7,240 bases of DNA from an uncultured Bacilli bacterium (GCA_947628765.1 CANRBD010000055.1:1-7240), one strand, 5' to 3'. Shown: positions 1 to 6,465, numbered from the stretch's first letter. Made by a program: numbers and translations. Notes: generated by a model from the letters alone, not told the origin.

Positions 1-1020
1 CAAGCTAAAGAGATTGAACATTTTACAGCTAAAGTAGATAGTGATATAGAGCTTAAAGATAATTATCAAGCTTCAGTTGTCGCTATGGGTGACAGTGTAG
101 AATTTAATTCTAAAGTTACTGGGATTACTGTTGGAGCGGCTAATAAATTAACTTATAACGGTAATAGTGATTATGCTGTTTTGGCTGGTAATGCGGCTAA
201 TATAAACGGAGTTATTAATAGTGATGCATTTATCTTTGGAAACATTGTTACTTTTGATGAAAATACTAAAATTACTAGAGATGCTTTAGTAGCGGCTGCT
301 GATGTTAATCTAGCTGGAAATTTTGAACGTGATGTGGTTATTTACGCTTCGCAAGTGGCTCTTAATAATGTCAGTATTAAAGGTAATGTTAAAATATATG
401 CCAGTCAAATAAAAATTCAAAAAGGTACAACAATAACCGGTGTGTTATCATATCCTGAAGATAGTAATATTGTACAAGATAAGACTGCTCAAATTGGTAA
501 AGTGAAAAAAATGGAAGCCGTTCAGAAAGAAAGTGAAGATAATTTCTTTGCAACGGTAGCGGCACAGTTTTGGGCATTTTTGAGTATGGCTTTAATATAT
601 GCGGTGATTAGTTTACTATTCCCTAAATTACTTGCGAAAATCAATAATAAATTTGAAAAAGCGACAATGGGCGAAGTAGTCGAAGTGTTTACTAAAGGTT
701 TAATTACCTTAATATTAGGACCAGTTATTATATTTTTATTAATTTGGACAATGATTGGTATGCCACTAGGCATTATTTTAGCGATAATGTATGGTATAGC
801 TGTTTATTTAAGTACAATTTTTACAGCTTACTTATTAGGATATAAGCTATGGCAAAAAGTATTTGATAAAGATATACATATACTACTGTTAGGCTTACTA
901 GGTTTGTTTATTATTCTAATATTAAAATTAATCCCTGGAGTTAGAATATTAGTTTCAATTATTACATTGCTTATTGGATTAGGTTTAATTATTGATATAA
1001 TAAAACCTACAAAAGAATAA
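1..1020 (+). CDS. Bactofilin-like polymer-forming domain fused to a multi-helix membrane domain (5' end missing)
   Basis: The reading frame is open from base 1, so the gene begins left of the window. The first ATG (base 85) is internal, since the 28 codons before it continue the same repeat-like sequence. Counting from that Met, residues 1-125 are short beta-strand repeats rich in Gly, Asn and Val. Two turns carry near-identical cores, DVVIYASQV (83-91) and NVKIYASQI (101-109), 18 residues apart, as expected for a beta-solenoid of the bactofilin (polymer-forming cytoskeletal) type. A charged linker (about 130-153) leads to roughly five hydrophobic helices at about 156-180, 204-222, 226-252, 264-284 and 287-306, ending in a short Lys-containing tail. 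Membrane-attached bactofilin-like proteins of this layout are usually annotated only as polymer-forming cytoskeletal proteins; a scaffold role at the membrane is inference. The orientation of the repeat domain cannot be decided because the N-terminus, and any signal peptide, is missing. Confidence 0.72.
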   Translation, partial: QAKEIEHFTAKVDSDIELKDNYQASVVAMGDSVEFNSKVTGITVGAANKLTYNGNSDYAVLAGNAANINGVINSDAFIFGNIVTFDENTKITRDALVAAADVNLAGNFERDVVIYASQVALNNVSIKGNVKIYASQIKIQKGTTITGVLSYPEDSNIVQDKTAQIGKVKKMEAVQKESEDNFFATVAAQFWAFLSMALIYAVISLLFPKLLAKINNKFEKATMGEVVEVFTKGLITLILGPVIIFLLIWTMIGMPLGIILAIMYGIAVYLSTIFTAYLLGYKLWQKVFDKDIHILLLGLLGLFIILILKLIPGVRILVSIITLLIGLGLIIDIIKPTKE

Positions 1021-1026
1021 TCTTTT

Positions 1027-1053
1027 AAAATTACGAAGAATCGTAATTTTTTT
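1027..1053 (+). terminator. Rho-independent terminator of the bactofilin-like gene
   Basis: A perfect 10-bp stem (AAAATTACGA / TCGTAATTTT) with an AGAA loop ends in a run of T, starting seven bases after the stop codon. It separates this gene from the downstream glycosidase. Confidence 0.85.
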
Positions 1054-1102
1054 CTAGTATATAAAAGATTAAACCGACATATTATTAATTAGGGAGGAAA
1101 GC

Positions 1103-2467
1103 ATGAATAAAAAGACGATTATTTGGGTTATAGTTTTAATTTTGGCATTAGCTTTAGGGACTTGGTTTATAGTTAGCCGAAATGACAAACTAGAAACAGA
1201 TGAAGTGCTTACGCATGAAATGACGGCTACGGTGATTGCGGCTTCGGAAGGAGCTTTAACGGTTCAGGATCGCAACGATATTATTTATACTTTTAATGAT
1301 TTTGAAAGTGATGATGCTTTAGAAGCTGGGGAAATACTTACTTTAAGTTATACGGGTGATTTAGATAAAAGTACTGAACTGCAAACGGCATCTATTATTA
1401 AATGTGCGAAATTAGAAGATAGTGATGTTACTAGTATGATGGAAGATAAAAGCGTTTTTAGTGCTTTTTATAAACAGGCTAAAGAATTATTAGATAGGCT
1501 AAGTTTAAAAGAAAAAATTGGTCAAGTATTATTAGTTGGGGCACCAGAGACTGGTCAAGCAAGTTTGCTTAATGAAAATCCATATAGTGGTTATATTCTT
1601 TATAAGAGAGATTTTGCGGATAAAACAGCCAAACAAGTAATTGATCATATTAATTCATTACAGCGGGTTAGTAAAATTCCACTTTTAATTGCGGTTGATG
1701 AAGAAGGGGGCAAAGTAGTCAGAGTCGGTAGTAATTTAAAACTAACAGGTAATGAATTTAAATCGCCAAAAGAGCTTTATGATGCTGGAGGGCTTGGGGC
1801 TATTAAAACCGATACTCTTGATAAAAGTAAGATTTTACACAATTTAGGTATTAATCTTAATTTAGCGCCAGTAGTTGATGTAGCAACTGATCCTCAGGCA
1901 TACATATATGGCCGTACTTTAGGCCAAAGTACAGATGTAACTGCAGAATATGCGAGAACCGTTATTAATGCTAGTAAAGGTACAGGTGTTTCATATACTT
2001 TGAAACATTTCCCAGGATATGGTAATAATAAAGATACTCACGAGGGGCAAGCCACTGATGAGACTTCATATGATGAAATTGTCAGTAAAAATCTCCCACC
2101 ATTTATTGCGGGTACTAATGCTGGGGCTGAAGCAGTATTAGTCAGTCATAATATTGTTAAAAATGTTGATGATAAAAATCCAGCTTCTTTATCAGCGAGT
2201 GTACATAATTTATTACGTAGTAAAGTGGGCTTTAGTGGCATTTCGATGACTGATGATTTATCGATGAAAGCAATTACTGATGATGATGCTTTAGTTAAAG
2301 CCTTATTAGCGGGAAATGATTTATTAATTGTGACTGATTCTACTGGCAGTATTGATAAAATTAATGCTGCAATAAATAATGGAGCTTTAGATGAAAAAGT
2401 AATTGATAAAGCCGCCTTACGTGTTTTAGCTTGGAAATATTATAAAGGTCTATTTGATACTAAATAA
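1103..2467 (+). CDS. Membrane-anchored glycoside hydrolase family 3 protein, NagZ-type beta-N-acetylhexosaminidase
   Basis: This 454-residue protein probably removes terminal N-acetylglucosamine from peptidoglycan fragments outside the membrane. The ATG follows a strong SD site (AGGGAGG, 1091-1097). Residues 5-24 form a hydrophobic helix with two Lys before it and no obvious cleavage site, so it reads as an uncleaved anchor. Residues about 38-105 look like a small beta-strand domain that I do not recognise. The GH3 barrel spans about 125-450: GYILYKRDF (163-171), VDEEGG (198-203), the NagZ signature KHFPGYG (301-307) followed by the Asp311-Thr-His313 acid/base dyad, and SMTDDLSM (381-388) with Asp384 as expected nucleophile. 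The C-terminal GH3 domain of two-domain beta-glucosidases is absent, as is usual for NagZ. I see no good promoter in the 49 bases after the upstream terminator. Family assignment is firm; the exact substrate (GlcNAc-MurNAc peptides against other hexosaminides) is inferred. Confidence 0.92.
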   Translation: MNKKTIIWVIVLILALALGTWFIVSRNDKLETDEVLTHEMTATVIAASEGALTVQDRNDIIYTFNDFESDDALEAGEILTLSYTGDLDKSTELQTASIIKCAKLEDSDVTSMMEDKSVFSAFYKQAKELLDRLSLKEKIGQVLLVGAPETGQASLLNENPYSGYILYKRDFADKTAKQVIDHINSLQRVSKIPLLIAVDEEGGKVVRVGSNLKLTGNEFKSPKELYDAGGLGAIKTDTLDKSKILHNLGINLNLAPVVDVATDPQAYIYGRTLGQSTDVTAEYARTVINASKGTGVSYTLKHFPGYGNNKDTHEGQATDETSYDEIVSKNLPPFIAGTNAGAEAVLVSHNIVKNVDDKNPASLSASVHNLLRSKVGFSGISMTDDLSMKAITDDDALVKALLAGNDLLIVTDSTGSIDKINAAINNGALDEKVIDKAALRVLAWKYYKGLFDTK

Positions 2468-2475
2468 TTTTGAAT

Positions 2476-2503
2476 AAAAAAATCCTTGAAAACAAGGATT
2501 TTT
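2476..2503. terminator. Bidirectional terminator between convergent genes
   Basis: A perfect 11-bp stem (AAAAATCCTTG / CAAGGATTTTT) encloses an AAAA loop. It has a T run on the plus strand and, because the left arm lies in seven A residues, a T run on the minus strand too. It lies between the glycosidase stop (2467) and the minus-strand DUF378 stop, whose last two bases overlap the stem, so it can end both transcripts. Confidence 0.88.
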
Positions 2504-2696
2504 AACTTTCTAAATGATTAAATAAAATACCAATATTGATAAGGCCGGTAATGCCGACTAAGGAATAGATAATTCTTGCAATGCCACCTTCACCAAAAAT
2601 GGTTTCGACCAAATTAAAATCAAGAATACCGATTAAGCCCCAGTTGATGGCACCAATAATGGTAACTATTAAACAACATTTTTGAATTATTTCCAT
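2502..2696 (-). CDS. DUF378 family two-helix membrane protein
   Basis: This 64-residue protein is of the DUF378 (YuzA-like) family, whose function is not established. Diagnostic features are the motif IGAINWGLIGI (14-24), a short loop with FNLVETIFG (27-35), and a second hydrophobic stretch starting at ARIIYSLVGI (40-49). This gives two membrane helices at about 7-25 and 39-58, with almost no soluble part. The start is well supported: on the minus strand GGAAGGAG (2703-2710) lies six bases before the ATG. It is the only leftward gene here. It converges on the glycosidase through a shared terminator and diverges from the lipoprotein gene across a 112-base spacer. No promoter stood out on the minus strand of that spacer. 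Confidence 0.88.
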   Translation of the reverse strand: MEIIQKCCLIVTIIGAINWGLIGILDFNLVETIFGEGGIARIIYSLVGITGLINIGILFNHLES

Positions 2697-2741
2697 AATA
2701 TTCTCCTTCCCATTTTATTTTTAGTATTGACGAAAAAAAAT

Positions 2742-2768
2742 AAAATATTCATTCATATTAAATATTTT
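2742..2768. repeat. AT-only inverted repeat in the divergent spacer
   Basis: AAAATATT (2742-2749) and AATATTTT (2761-2768) are perfect 8-base inverted arms around an 11-base centre. The dyad covers the proposed -35 of the rightward lipoprotein promoter and lies between two divergent start codons, a position that suits an operator. Being composed only of A and T in an AT-rich spacer, it could easily be chance. Confidence 0.3.
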
Positions 2769-2780
2769 GACCCATATAAT
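2752..2780 (+). promoter_or_regulatory. Sigma-A-like promoter for the lipoprotein gene
   Basis: A perfect TATAAT (2775-2780) lies 17 bases after TTCATA (2752-2757, four of six matches to TTGACA). Transcription would begin near 2787, about 22 bases before the ATG at 2809. Confidence 0.55.
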
Positions 2781-2808
2781 TAAATAACAGTTGAAAGATG
2801 GTGAAAAA

Positions 2809-3801
2809 ATGAAAAAAATTTTGTTAATATTGGGAATGTGTTTTTTATTAGCTGGGTGTGGTAACTATAGTAGTGCTGAAGCGACTAAGGATTTGGCCAA
2901 AAAAATTAATGACACAAAAGGTTATAAATTAACAGGAATATTAGAAATAAGTAATAATGATGATACTTATAAATACGATGTTGAAGCAGCTTATGCAAAA
3001 GAAGATAATTTTAGAGTGTCACTAAAAAATCAAACTAATAATCATGAACAAATTATTCTTAAAAATGAAGATGGCGTGTATGTATTAACACCATCATTAA
3101 ATAAAAGTTTTAAATTCCAAAGCGATTGGCCTTATAACAATTCACAAACGTATTTGTTACAAACTTTACTTACCGACATCCAAAATGACAGTAAAAAAGA
3201 ATTTAAAGTCATGAAAGATTACTATACTTTTACAACAAAAGTAAATTATCCAAATAATAGTGACTTAGTAAAACAAAAAATATATTTAGATAAAAAGTTA
3301 ATACCCAAAAAAGTCGAAGTTATGAATAAGGATAACGATGTTTTAATAAAAATGACATTTAATAAAATTAGTTATGATGTTAAATTTAAAAATAAATATT
3401 TTGAACTTGAAAACAATATGAAAACCGCTAAAACCGAAAGCACATCAGAAGCCGTAAGTAAAATTGAGGGTGATACTTATCCAATGTATGTACCTGATAA
3501 TACTACTTTAGCTAGTAAAGATACAGTTGATTTAGAAAATGGCCAACGTGTTATTATGACATACGAAGGCGATAATCCATTTATGTTTGTTGAGCAAACC
3601 GCATCAGCAGCTGATGAACTAGCGATTGTATCAGTATATGGCGATCCATTCCAACTAGCGACCAGTGTAGCTGCCGTATCAGACAATATGATTAGCTGGG
3701 TGTCTAATGGTATCGAATATTATGTTGTCGCTGATAATATGAGTCAAAGCGAGCTTATGAGTGTTGCTAATTCCGTTTCAACTATGCCGGTTAGTAAATA
3801 G
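2809..3801 (+). CDS. LolA/YdcC-like lipoprotein with a C-terminal DUF4367-like domain
   Basis: This is a 330-residue exported lipoprotein. I place the start at the ATG at 2809, not the in-frame TTG at 2791, because it gives a normal lipoprotein signal peptide (MKK, hydrophobic core, lipobox LAGC with Cys17) and is preceded by GGTGA at 2800-2804. Residues about 22-200 resemble the LolA-like beta domain found in Firmicutes YdcC and GerS proteins: alternating strands and the run DGVYVLTPSLNKSFKFQSDW (88-107) with YLLQTLL just after. A Lys/Thr/Ser-rich linker (about 205-222) leads to a second domain, 223-330, ending in a WVSNGIEYYVVADNMSQSEL-type segment that resembles DUF4367. In spore formers such proteins have roles in envelope or spore assembly; no sporulation gene is visible here, so its job is open. 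No terminator follows, so transcription may continue into the next gene. Confidence 0.8.
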   Translation: MKKILLILGMCFLLAGCGNYSSAEATKDLAKKINDTKGYKLTGILEISNNDDTYKYDVEAAYAKEDNFRVSLKNQTNNHEQIILKNEDGVYVLTPSLNKSFKFQSDWPYNNSQTYLLQTLLTDIQNDSKKEFKVMKDYYTFTTKVNYPNNSDLVKQKIYLDKKLIPKKVEVMNKDNDVLIKMTFNKISYDVKFKNKYFELENNMKTAKTESTSEAVSKIEGDTYPMYVPDNTTLASKDTVDLENGQRVIMTYEGDNPFMFVEQTASAADELAIVSVYGDPFQLATSVAAVSDNMISWVSNGIEYYVVADNMSQSELMSVANSVSTMPVSK

Positions 3802-3804
3802 AAC

Positions 3805-3833
3805 TTTAAAAAAAGAACTAAATGTGCTATAAT
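3805..3833 (+). promoter_or_regulatory. Extended -10 promoter for the thioredoxin-fold-like gene
   Basis: TGC directly before a perfect TATAAT (3828-3833) forms an extended -10, with TTTAAA (3805-3810) 17 bases upstream. Transcription should start near 3840, right at the SD site AGGTGA (3841-3846). Confidence 0.7.
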
Positions 3834-3851
3834 GGTAGCTAGGTGATTGAA

Positions 3852-4400
3852 ATGAAAAAAGAAAAAAAGACTAATAAAGGGAAAACGCCTAAAACACCAG
3901 AAGTATATGATGCAAATACAAGTCCAAAAAACGAAGCTTTTAAACTATTAAAAATAGTTTTGATTGTAACAGGAGTAATGGTTATCTTTTATGGTATCAC
4001 TTTACTAGTAAATGAAAAAAGCTCAGAGGTTTTAGAGAAACAAGATACAAGTGATAGTGTTGCCGCTGATATTCAATACGAAAACATTATGATTGGTTCA
4101 ATGCTTAACCATAAAGGAACTTATTATGTATTAATTGAAAAAGAAGATGACAATCGTTTAGCTGAATACGATGCTGTTATTACAACAATTAAATCTAGTG
4201 AAGATGCTCCAGTGATTTATAAAGCCAATTTAACCGATGCATTTAATAAAAATTATTTAGGCAAAGAAAAAAATTATAGTGAAGATTTAAGCAGCTTTGT
4301 AGTTACAGGAACTACTTTAGTTAAAGTTAAAGATGGTAAAATCGATGCGACTTATGATGAACATGAAGCTATCAAAAAAGCTTTAGATGATTTAGCTTAA
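3852..4400 (+). CDS. Membrane-anchored protein with a cysteine-free, thioredoxin-fold-like domain
   Basis: The function is unknown. I take the ATG at 3852 as start because AGGTGA (3841-3846) lies five bases before it; the in-frame GTG at 3843 falls inside that SD site. The 182-residue protein has a Lys-rich cytoplasmic tail (1-31), one membrane helix (about 33-53) and an outward domain. From about 90 the order is strand YYVLIEK (91-97), helix (102-115), strand VIYKANL (121-127), then FVVTGTTLVKVKDGKI (149-164) and a final helix (170-181). This follows the thioredoxin beta-alpha-beta-beta-beta-alpha plan, and GTTLVKVKDGK sits where thioredoxins have xPTLxxFxxGK. No CxxC is present, the protein contains no Cys at all, and the cis-Pro position is Thr. 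It therefore cannot be a thiol oxidoreductase; if the fold is right, a binding or scaffold role is likely. The fold call is inference. Confidence 0.7.
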   Translation: MKKEKKTNKGKTPKTPEVYDANTSPKNEAFKLLKIVLIVTGVMVIFYGITLLVNEKSSEVLEKQDTSDSVAADIQYENIMIGSMLNHKGTYYVLIEKEDDNRLAEYDAVITTIKSSEDAPVIYKANLTDAFNKNYLGKEKNYSEDLSSFVVTGTTLVKVKDGKIDATYDEHEAIKKALDDLA

Positions 4401-4425
4401 ACAAGATATTTCAGTATCTTGTTTT
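4399..4425 (+). terminator. Terminator of the lipoprotein / thioredoxin-like unit
   Basis: A 10-bp stem (AAACAAGATA / TATCTTGTTT) with a six-base loop overlaps the stop codon. It is followed by a short, interrupted T tract (TTTTAGTTT), so its strength may be moderate. Confidence 0.7.
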
Positions 4426-4484
4426 AGTTTGTGTTAAATAAAGCTATTTTTTGTCAAAACTTTCTTTTTTCTTCTCGAAATACG

Positions 4485-4493
4485 TGCTATACT
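4485..4493 (+). promoter_or_regulatory. Extended -10 promoter for the S41 peptidase gene
   Basis: TGC followed by TATACT (4488-4493) forms an extended -10. The expected -35 place is only a T-rich tract, consistent with extended -10 promoters that do not need a good -35. Transcription would begin near 4500, immediately before GAAGGA. Confidence 0.6.
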
Positions 4494-4515
4494 ATATAAA
4501 GAAGGATTTGATAGC

Positions 4516-5847
4516 ATGGCGAAAAAAACAGAATTAGAGACAATGGAAAAATTAAAAAAACTATCTTTATATATAGATGCGGATAAAAAAGAAGAACCTA
4601 AAGAAGATAAACCTATAGATAAAAATAAAAAGCCAAATAAAAAGGCGGTTAAACCTAACTTAACAAAAAAACAAACTCCAACTTTTCGCAAAAGTGAGGT
4701 AGTTATTTTAATGATAATTACTGTGATTGTTGGTATAATATTTGGAGCAATTTTTGGTGCGAAGCTATTTAATAGTCGCGGAGAAAAAGTCGAAAGTGAA
4801 TTACAAGATTTTATTAATGATTATCAGTATATAATCGATAATTATAATGGCAAAATCGATAAAGAAAAATTATTAGAAGCCGCTTTAGAAGGAATGCTTA
4901 ATGAACTTGATGATAATTCGATTTTTTTAGATAAAAATGATGCCAAAAATTTTAATATTAACTTAAAGGGAAGCTATGTTGGTATTGGTATTGAAATTTT
5001 CAATAATGATAAAGGGGAAATTGAAATTAACCGAGTTTTTGATGATAGTTCAGCTTTTAAAAAGGGTTTAAAAGCGGGTGATATAATTGTCAAATATAAT
5101 GATGAAGATATTTCGAAAATGAAAGTTGATGAGTTTGTAAATAAAGTTGAGGATAGTAAAAGTAAAACAATAAATCTTACTTATAAACGAGATGAGAAAT
5201 TACGTACGGTTAAGCTTAACATTGGTGAAATTGATTTACAATCAGTGAGTACAAAAATCTTTAATAAAAATGGCAAAAGAGTTGGCTATTTAGGTATCAG
5301 TATTTTTGCGAGTAATACGGTTACGCAATTTAAAGAACAGTTTGATAAACTTAAAAAAGAAGACATTAACTTTTTAATCCTTGATTTACGTTCTAATTCT
5401 GGAGGATATTTAGTAGCTGCTGAAGGAGTGTTATCACAGTTTTTAGATTCTAGCCATCCTATTTATCAGATTCAGAAACAAAATAAGACTACCAAGTATT
5501 ATTCTAAAGGATCAAAAACTGTCAAAATGGATATTGCTATTTTAGTAAATGGTAGTACGGCATCGGCTTCTGAAGTGGTAACCTCAGCTTTGAACGAACA
5601 ATTAAATGCAGTTATAATTGGTGAAAAAACTTATGGTAAAGGAACAGTTCAAGAACTTCAAGATTTAGCTGACGGCGATAAGTTTAAGCTAACGACGAAA
5701 AACTGGCTTACTTCTAAAGGTAATTGGGTTGATAAAAAAGGCCTTGAGCCTAATATTAAAGTGAAGTTATCAAATGAGTACATTAATAATCCTAGTGATG
5801 CTAATGATAATCAATTACAAACAGCTCTAAAAGAACTTTTGAAATAG
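4516..5847 (+). CDS. S41 family C-terminal processing peptidase (CtpA/CtpB type), membrane-anchored
   Basis: This 443-residue serine protease would cleave exported proteins near their C-termini on the outer face of the membrane. The ATG lies nine bases after GAAGGA (4501-4506). Residues 1-60 are a Lys/Pro-rich cytoplasmic tail, 62-84 a membrane helix, and about 92-150 the helical N-terminal part with LNELDDNSIFLD (128-139). A PDZ domain follows at about 150-237 (YVGIGIE, 154-160). The protease core has LDLRSNSGGYL (289-299), nucleophile Ser350 in STASASE (347-353), Lys375 in YGKGTVQ (373-379), and Gln379. The 25-residue Ser-Lys and four-residue Lys-Gln spacings match those of E. coli Prc and B. 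subtilis CtpB, so the enzyme should be active. A typical NQLQTALKELL end closes it. In B. subtilis CtpB cleaves the sporulation protein SpoIVFA; here the substrate is unknown. The unusually long, charged cytoplasmic tail has no recognisable domain. Confidence 0.95.
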   Translation: MAKKTELETMEKLKKLSLYIDADKKEEPKEDKPIDKNKKPNKKAVKPNLTKKQTPTFRKSEVVILMIITVIVGIIFGAIFGAKLFNSRGEKVESELQDFINDYQYIIDNYNGKIDKEKLLEAALEGMLNELDDNSIFLDKNDAKNFNINLKGSYVGIGIEIFNNDKGEIEINRVFDDSSAFKKGLKAGDIIVKYNDEDISKMKVDEFVNKVEDSKSKTINLTYKRDEKLRTVKLNIGEIDLQSVSTKIFNKNGKRVGYLGISIFASNTVTQFKEQFDKLKKEDINFLILDLRSNSGGYLVAAEGVLSQFLDSSHPIYQIQKQNKTTKYYSKGSKTVKMDIAILVNGSTASASEVVTSALNEQLNAVIIGEKTYGKGTVQELQDLADGDKFKLTTKNWLTSKGNWVDKKGLEPNIKVKLSNEYINNPSDANDNQLQTALKELLK

Positions 5848-5848
5848 C

Positions 5849-5864
5849 CCTATTATATAATAGG
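5849..5864. repeat. Perfect 16-base palindrome after the peptidase gene
   Basis: CCTATTATATAATAGG equals its own reverse complement and starts two bases after the stop codon. It could fold as a six-bp hairpin with a four-base loop, extended by AGC/GCT (5846-5848, 5868-5870) around a three-base bulge. No solid T run follows, so it is at best a weak terminator. Alternatives are an operator upstream of the next promoter or chance. Confidence 0.4.
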
Positions 5865-5873
5865 ATAGCTTAC

Positions 5874-5902
5874 TTTATTTTGTAGTGAAAATAGGGTATA
5901 AT
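5874..5902 (+). promoter_or_regulatory. Promoter for the nucleotide phosphatase gene
   Basis: A perfect TATAAT (5897-5902) has a poor -35 (TTTATT, 5874-5879) at 17-base spacing. The predicted start near 5909 coincides with AGGAT, giving a leader of about 14 bases before the ATG at 5923. Confidence 0.5.
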
Positions 5903-5922
5903 ATATATAGGATGTGGGGAAA

Positions 5923-6465
5923 ATGGAAAAATTACAAGTTGGTGATAGGCTGCAAATCCAATGTTATAAACACGATGGTAAAATCCATCGGTGTTGGGAT
6001 GAAGCAGTAGTATTAGATGTAAAAAAAGATTATATCGTGTTTGGCAATGAAAAGACTTTAGTCACTGAAGCCCAAGGAAATACTTGGCGGACTAAAGAAC
6101 CGGCTATCATGTATTTCTTTAAGAATAAATGGTACAATATTATTGTTCAGTTAAAAAAAGAAGGCATAACATATTATTGTAATATTGCCACACCATTTAT
6201 AATTGAGGAAAATACTATTAAATATATTGATTATGATTTAGATTTGCGTATTTTTCCAAATGGTAGTTTCAAAATTTTAGATAAACAAGAATATAAATAC
6301 CACAAAAAGAAAATGCGTTATTCTGAAGATCTGGATTTAGTGGTTAATAATGCGCTTTCGGAATTGATTGTCGATTATCAAAAACATATTCCGATGTTCG
6401 ATAAGGATATAAATTTACGATATGAAGATTTATATCAATCATTAAAAATAAAAAAGAGTAATTAA
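5923..6465 (+). CDS. ntdP: Nucleoside tri-/diphosphate phosphatase, YgaC/Ntdp (DUF402) family
   Basis: This cytosolic enzyme of 180 residues is of the family that hydrolyses the terminal phosphates of nucleoside tri- and diphosphates with divalent metal, shown for the S. aureus member. I choose the ATG at 5923 over the in-frame GTG at 5914, which has no room for an SD site; from the ATG the N-terminus aligns with the recalled B. subtilis YgaC without a gap (QI..YKH.G.IHR.W). Conserved segments are YKHDGKIHRCW (15-25) with Arg23 as likely catalytic donor, TLVTEAQGNTWRTKEPAI (45-62), YYCNIATPF (84-92) and KYIDYDLDLRIFPNG (100-114). The probable metal ligands Asn87, Asp103, Asp105, Asp107, Asp120 and Glu123 are all present. 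The segment usually ending PDG or PDM reads PNG, but that position is not one of these ligands. It has its own promoter and terminator and lies directly upstream of the rRNA operon. Confidence 0.92.
   Translation: MEKLQVGDRLQIQCYKHDGKIHRCWDEAVVLDVKKDYIVFGNEKTLVTEAQGNTWRTKEPAIMYFFKNKWYNIIVQLKKEGITYYCNIATPFIIEENTIKYIDYDLDLRIFPNGSFKILDKQEYKYHKKKMRYSEDLDLVVNNALSELIVDYQKHIPMFDKDINLRYEDLYQSLKIKKSN

Noticed and set aside
389..577. Minus-strand open frame of 62 codons
   Set aside because: It lies wholly inside the bactofilin-like gene, which continues with coherent repeat sequence through it. There is no SD site and no recognisable product.
522..773. Minus-strand open frame of 83 codons
   Set aside because: Opposite the membrane helices of the bactofilin-like gene; its hydrophobic content mirrors the coding strand and it has no SD site or family resemblance.
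2767..2772. TTGACC as -35 of a rightward promoter
   Set aside because: Only two bases separate it from the TATAAT at 2775, and no -10-like hexamer lies 17 bases downstream.
2791..2808. TTG start adding six residues to the lipoprotein
   Set aside because: It would put charged residues before the signal peptide and has no SD site; the ATG at 2809 gives a normal signal peptide.
3477..3686. Minus-strand open frame of 69 codons
   Set aside because: Inside the C-terminal domain of the lipoprotein gene, antisense, with no start signals.
3843..3851. GTG start adding three residues to the thioredoxin-like protein
   Set aside because: This codon lies inside the AGGTGA Shine-Dalgarno that serves the ATG at 3852.
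4451..4456. TTGTCA as -35 for the peptidase promoter
   Set aside because: It is 31 bases from the -10 at 4488, far from the usual 16-18.
4434..4691. Minus-strand open frame of 85 codons
   Set aside because: Antisense to the promoter and Lys-rich start of the S41 peptidase gene. Its Phe/Leu-rich product is the expected complement of Lys codons.
5914..5922. GTG start adding three residues to the phosphatase
   Set aside because: AGGAT directly abuts the GTG, leaving no spacing, and the ATG start matches the family N-terminus.
1..6465. TGA read as Trp, as in Mycoplasma-type codes
   Set aside because: No gene uses TGA as stop, which is suggestive, but Trp is always TGG, no in-frame TGA is needed in any gene, and seven stops are too few to matter in AT-rich DNA.
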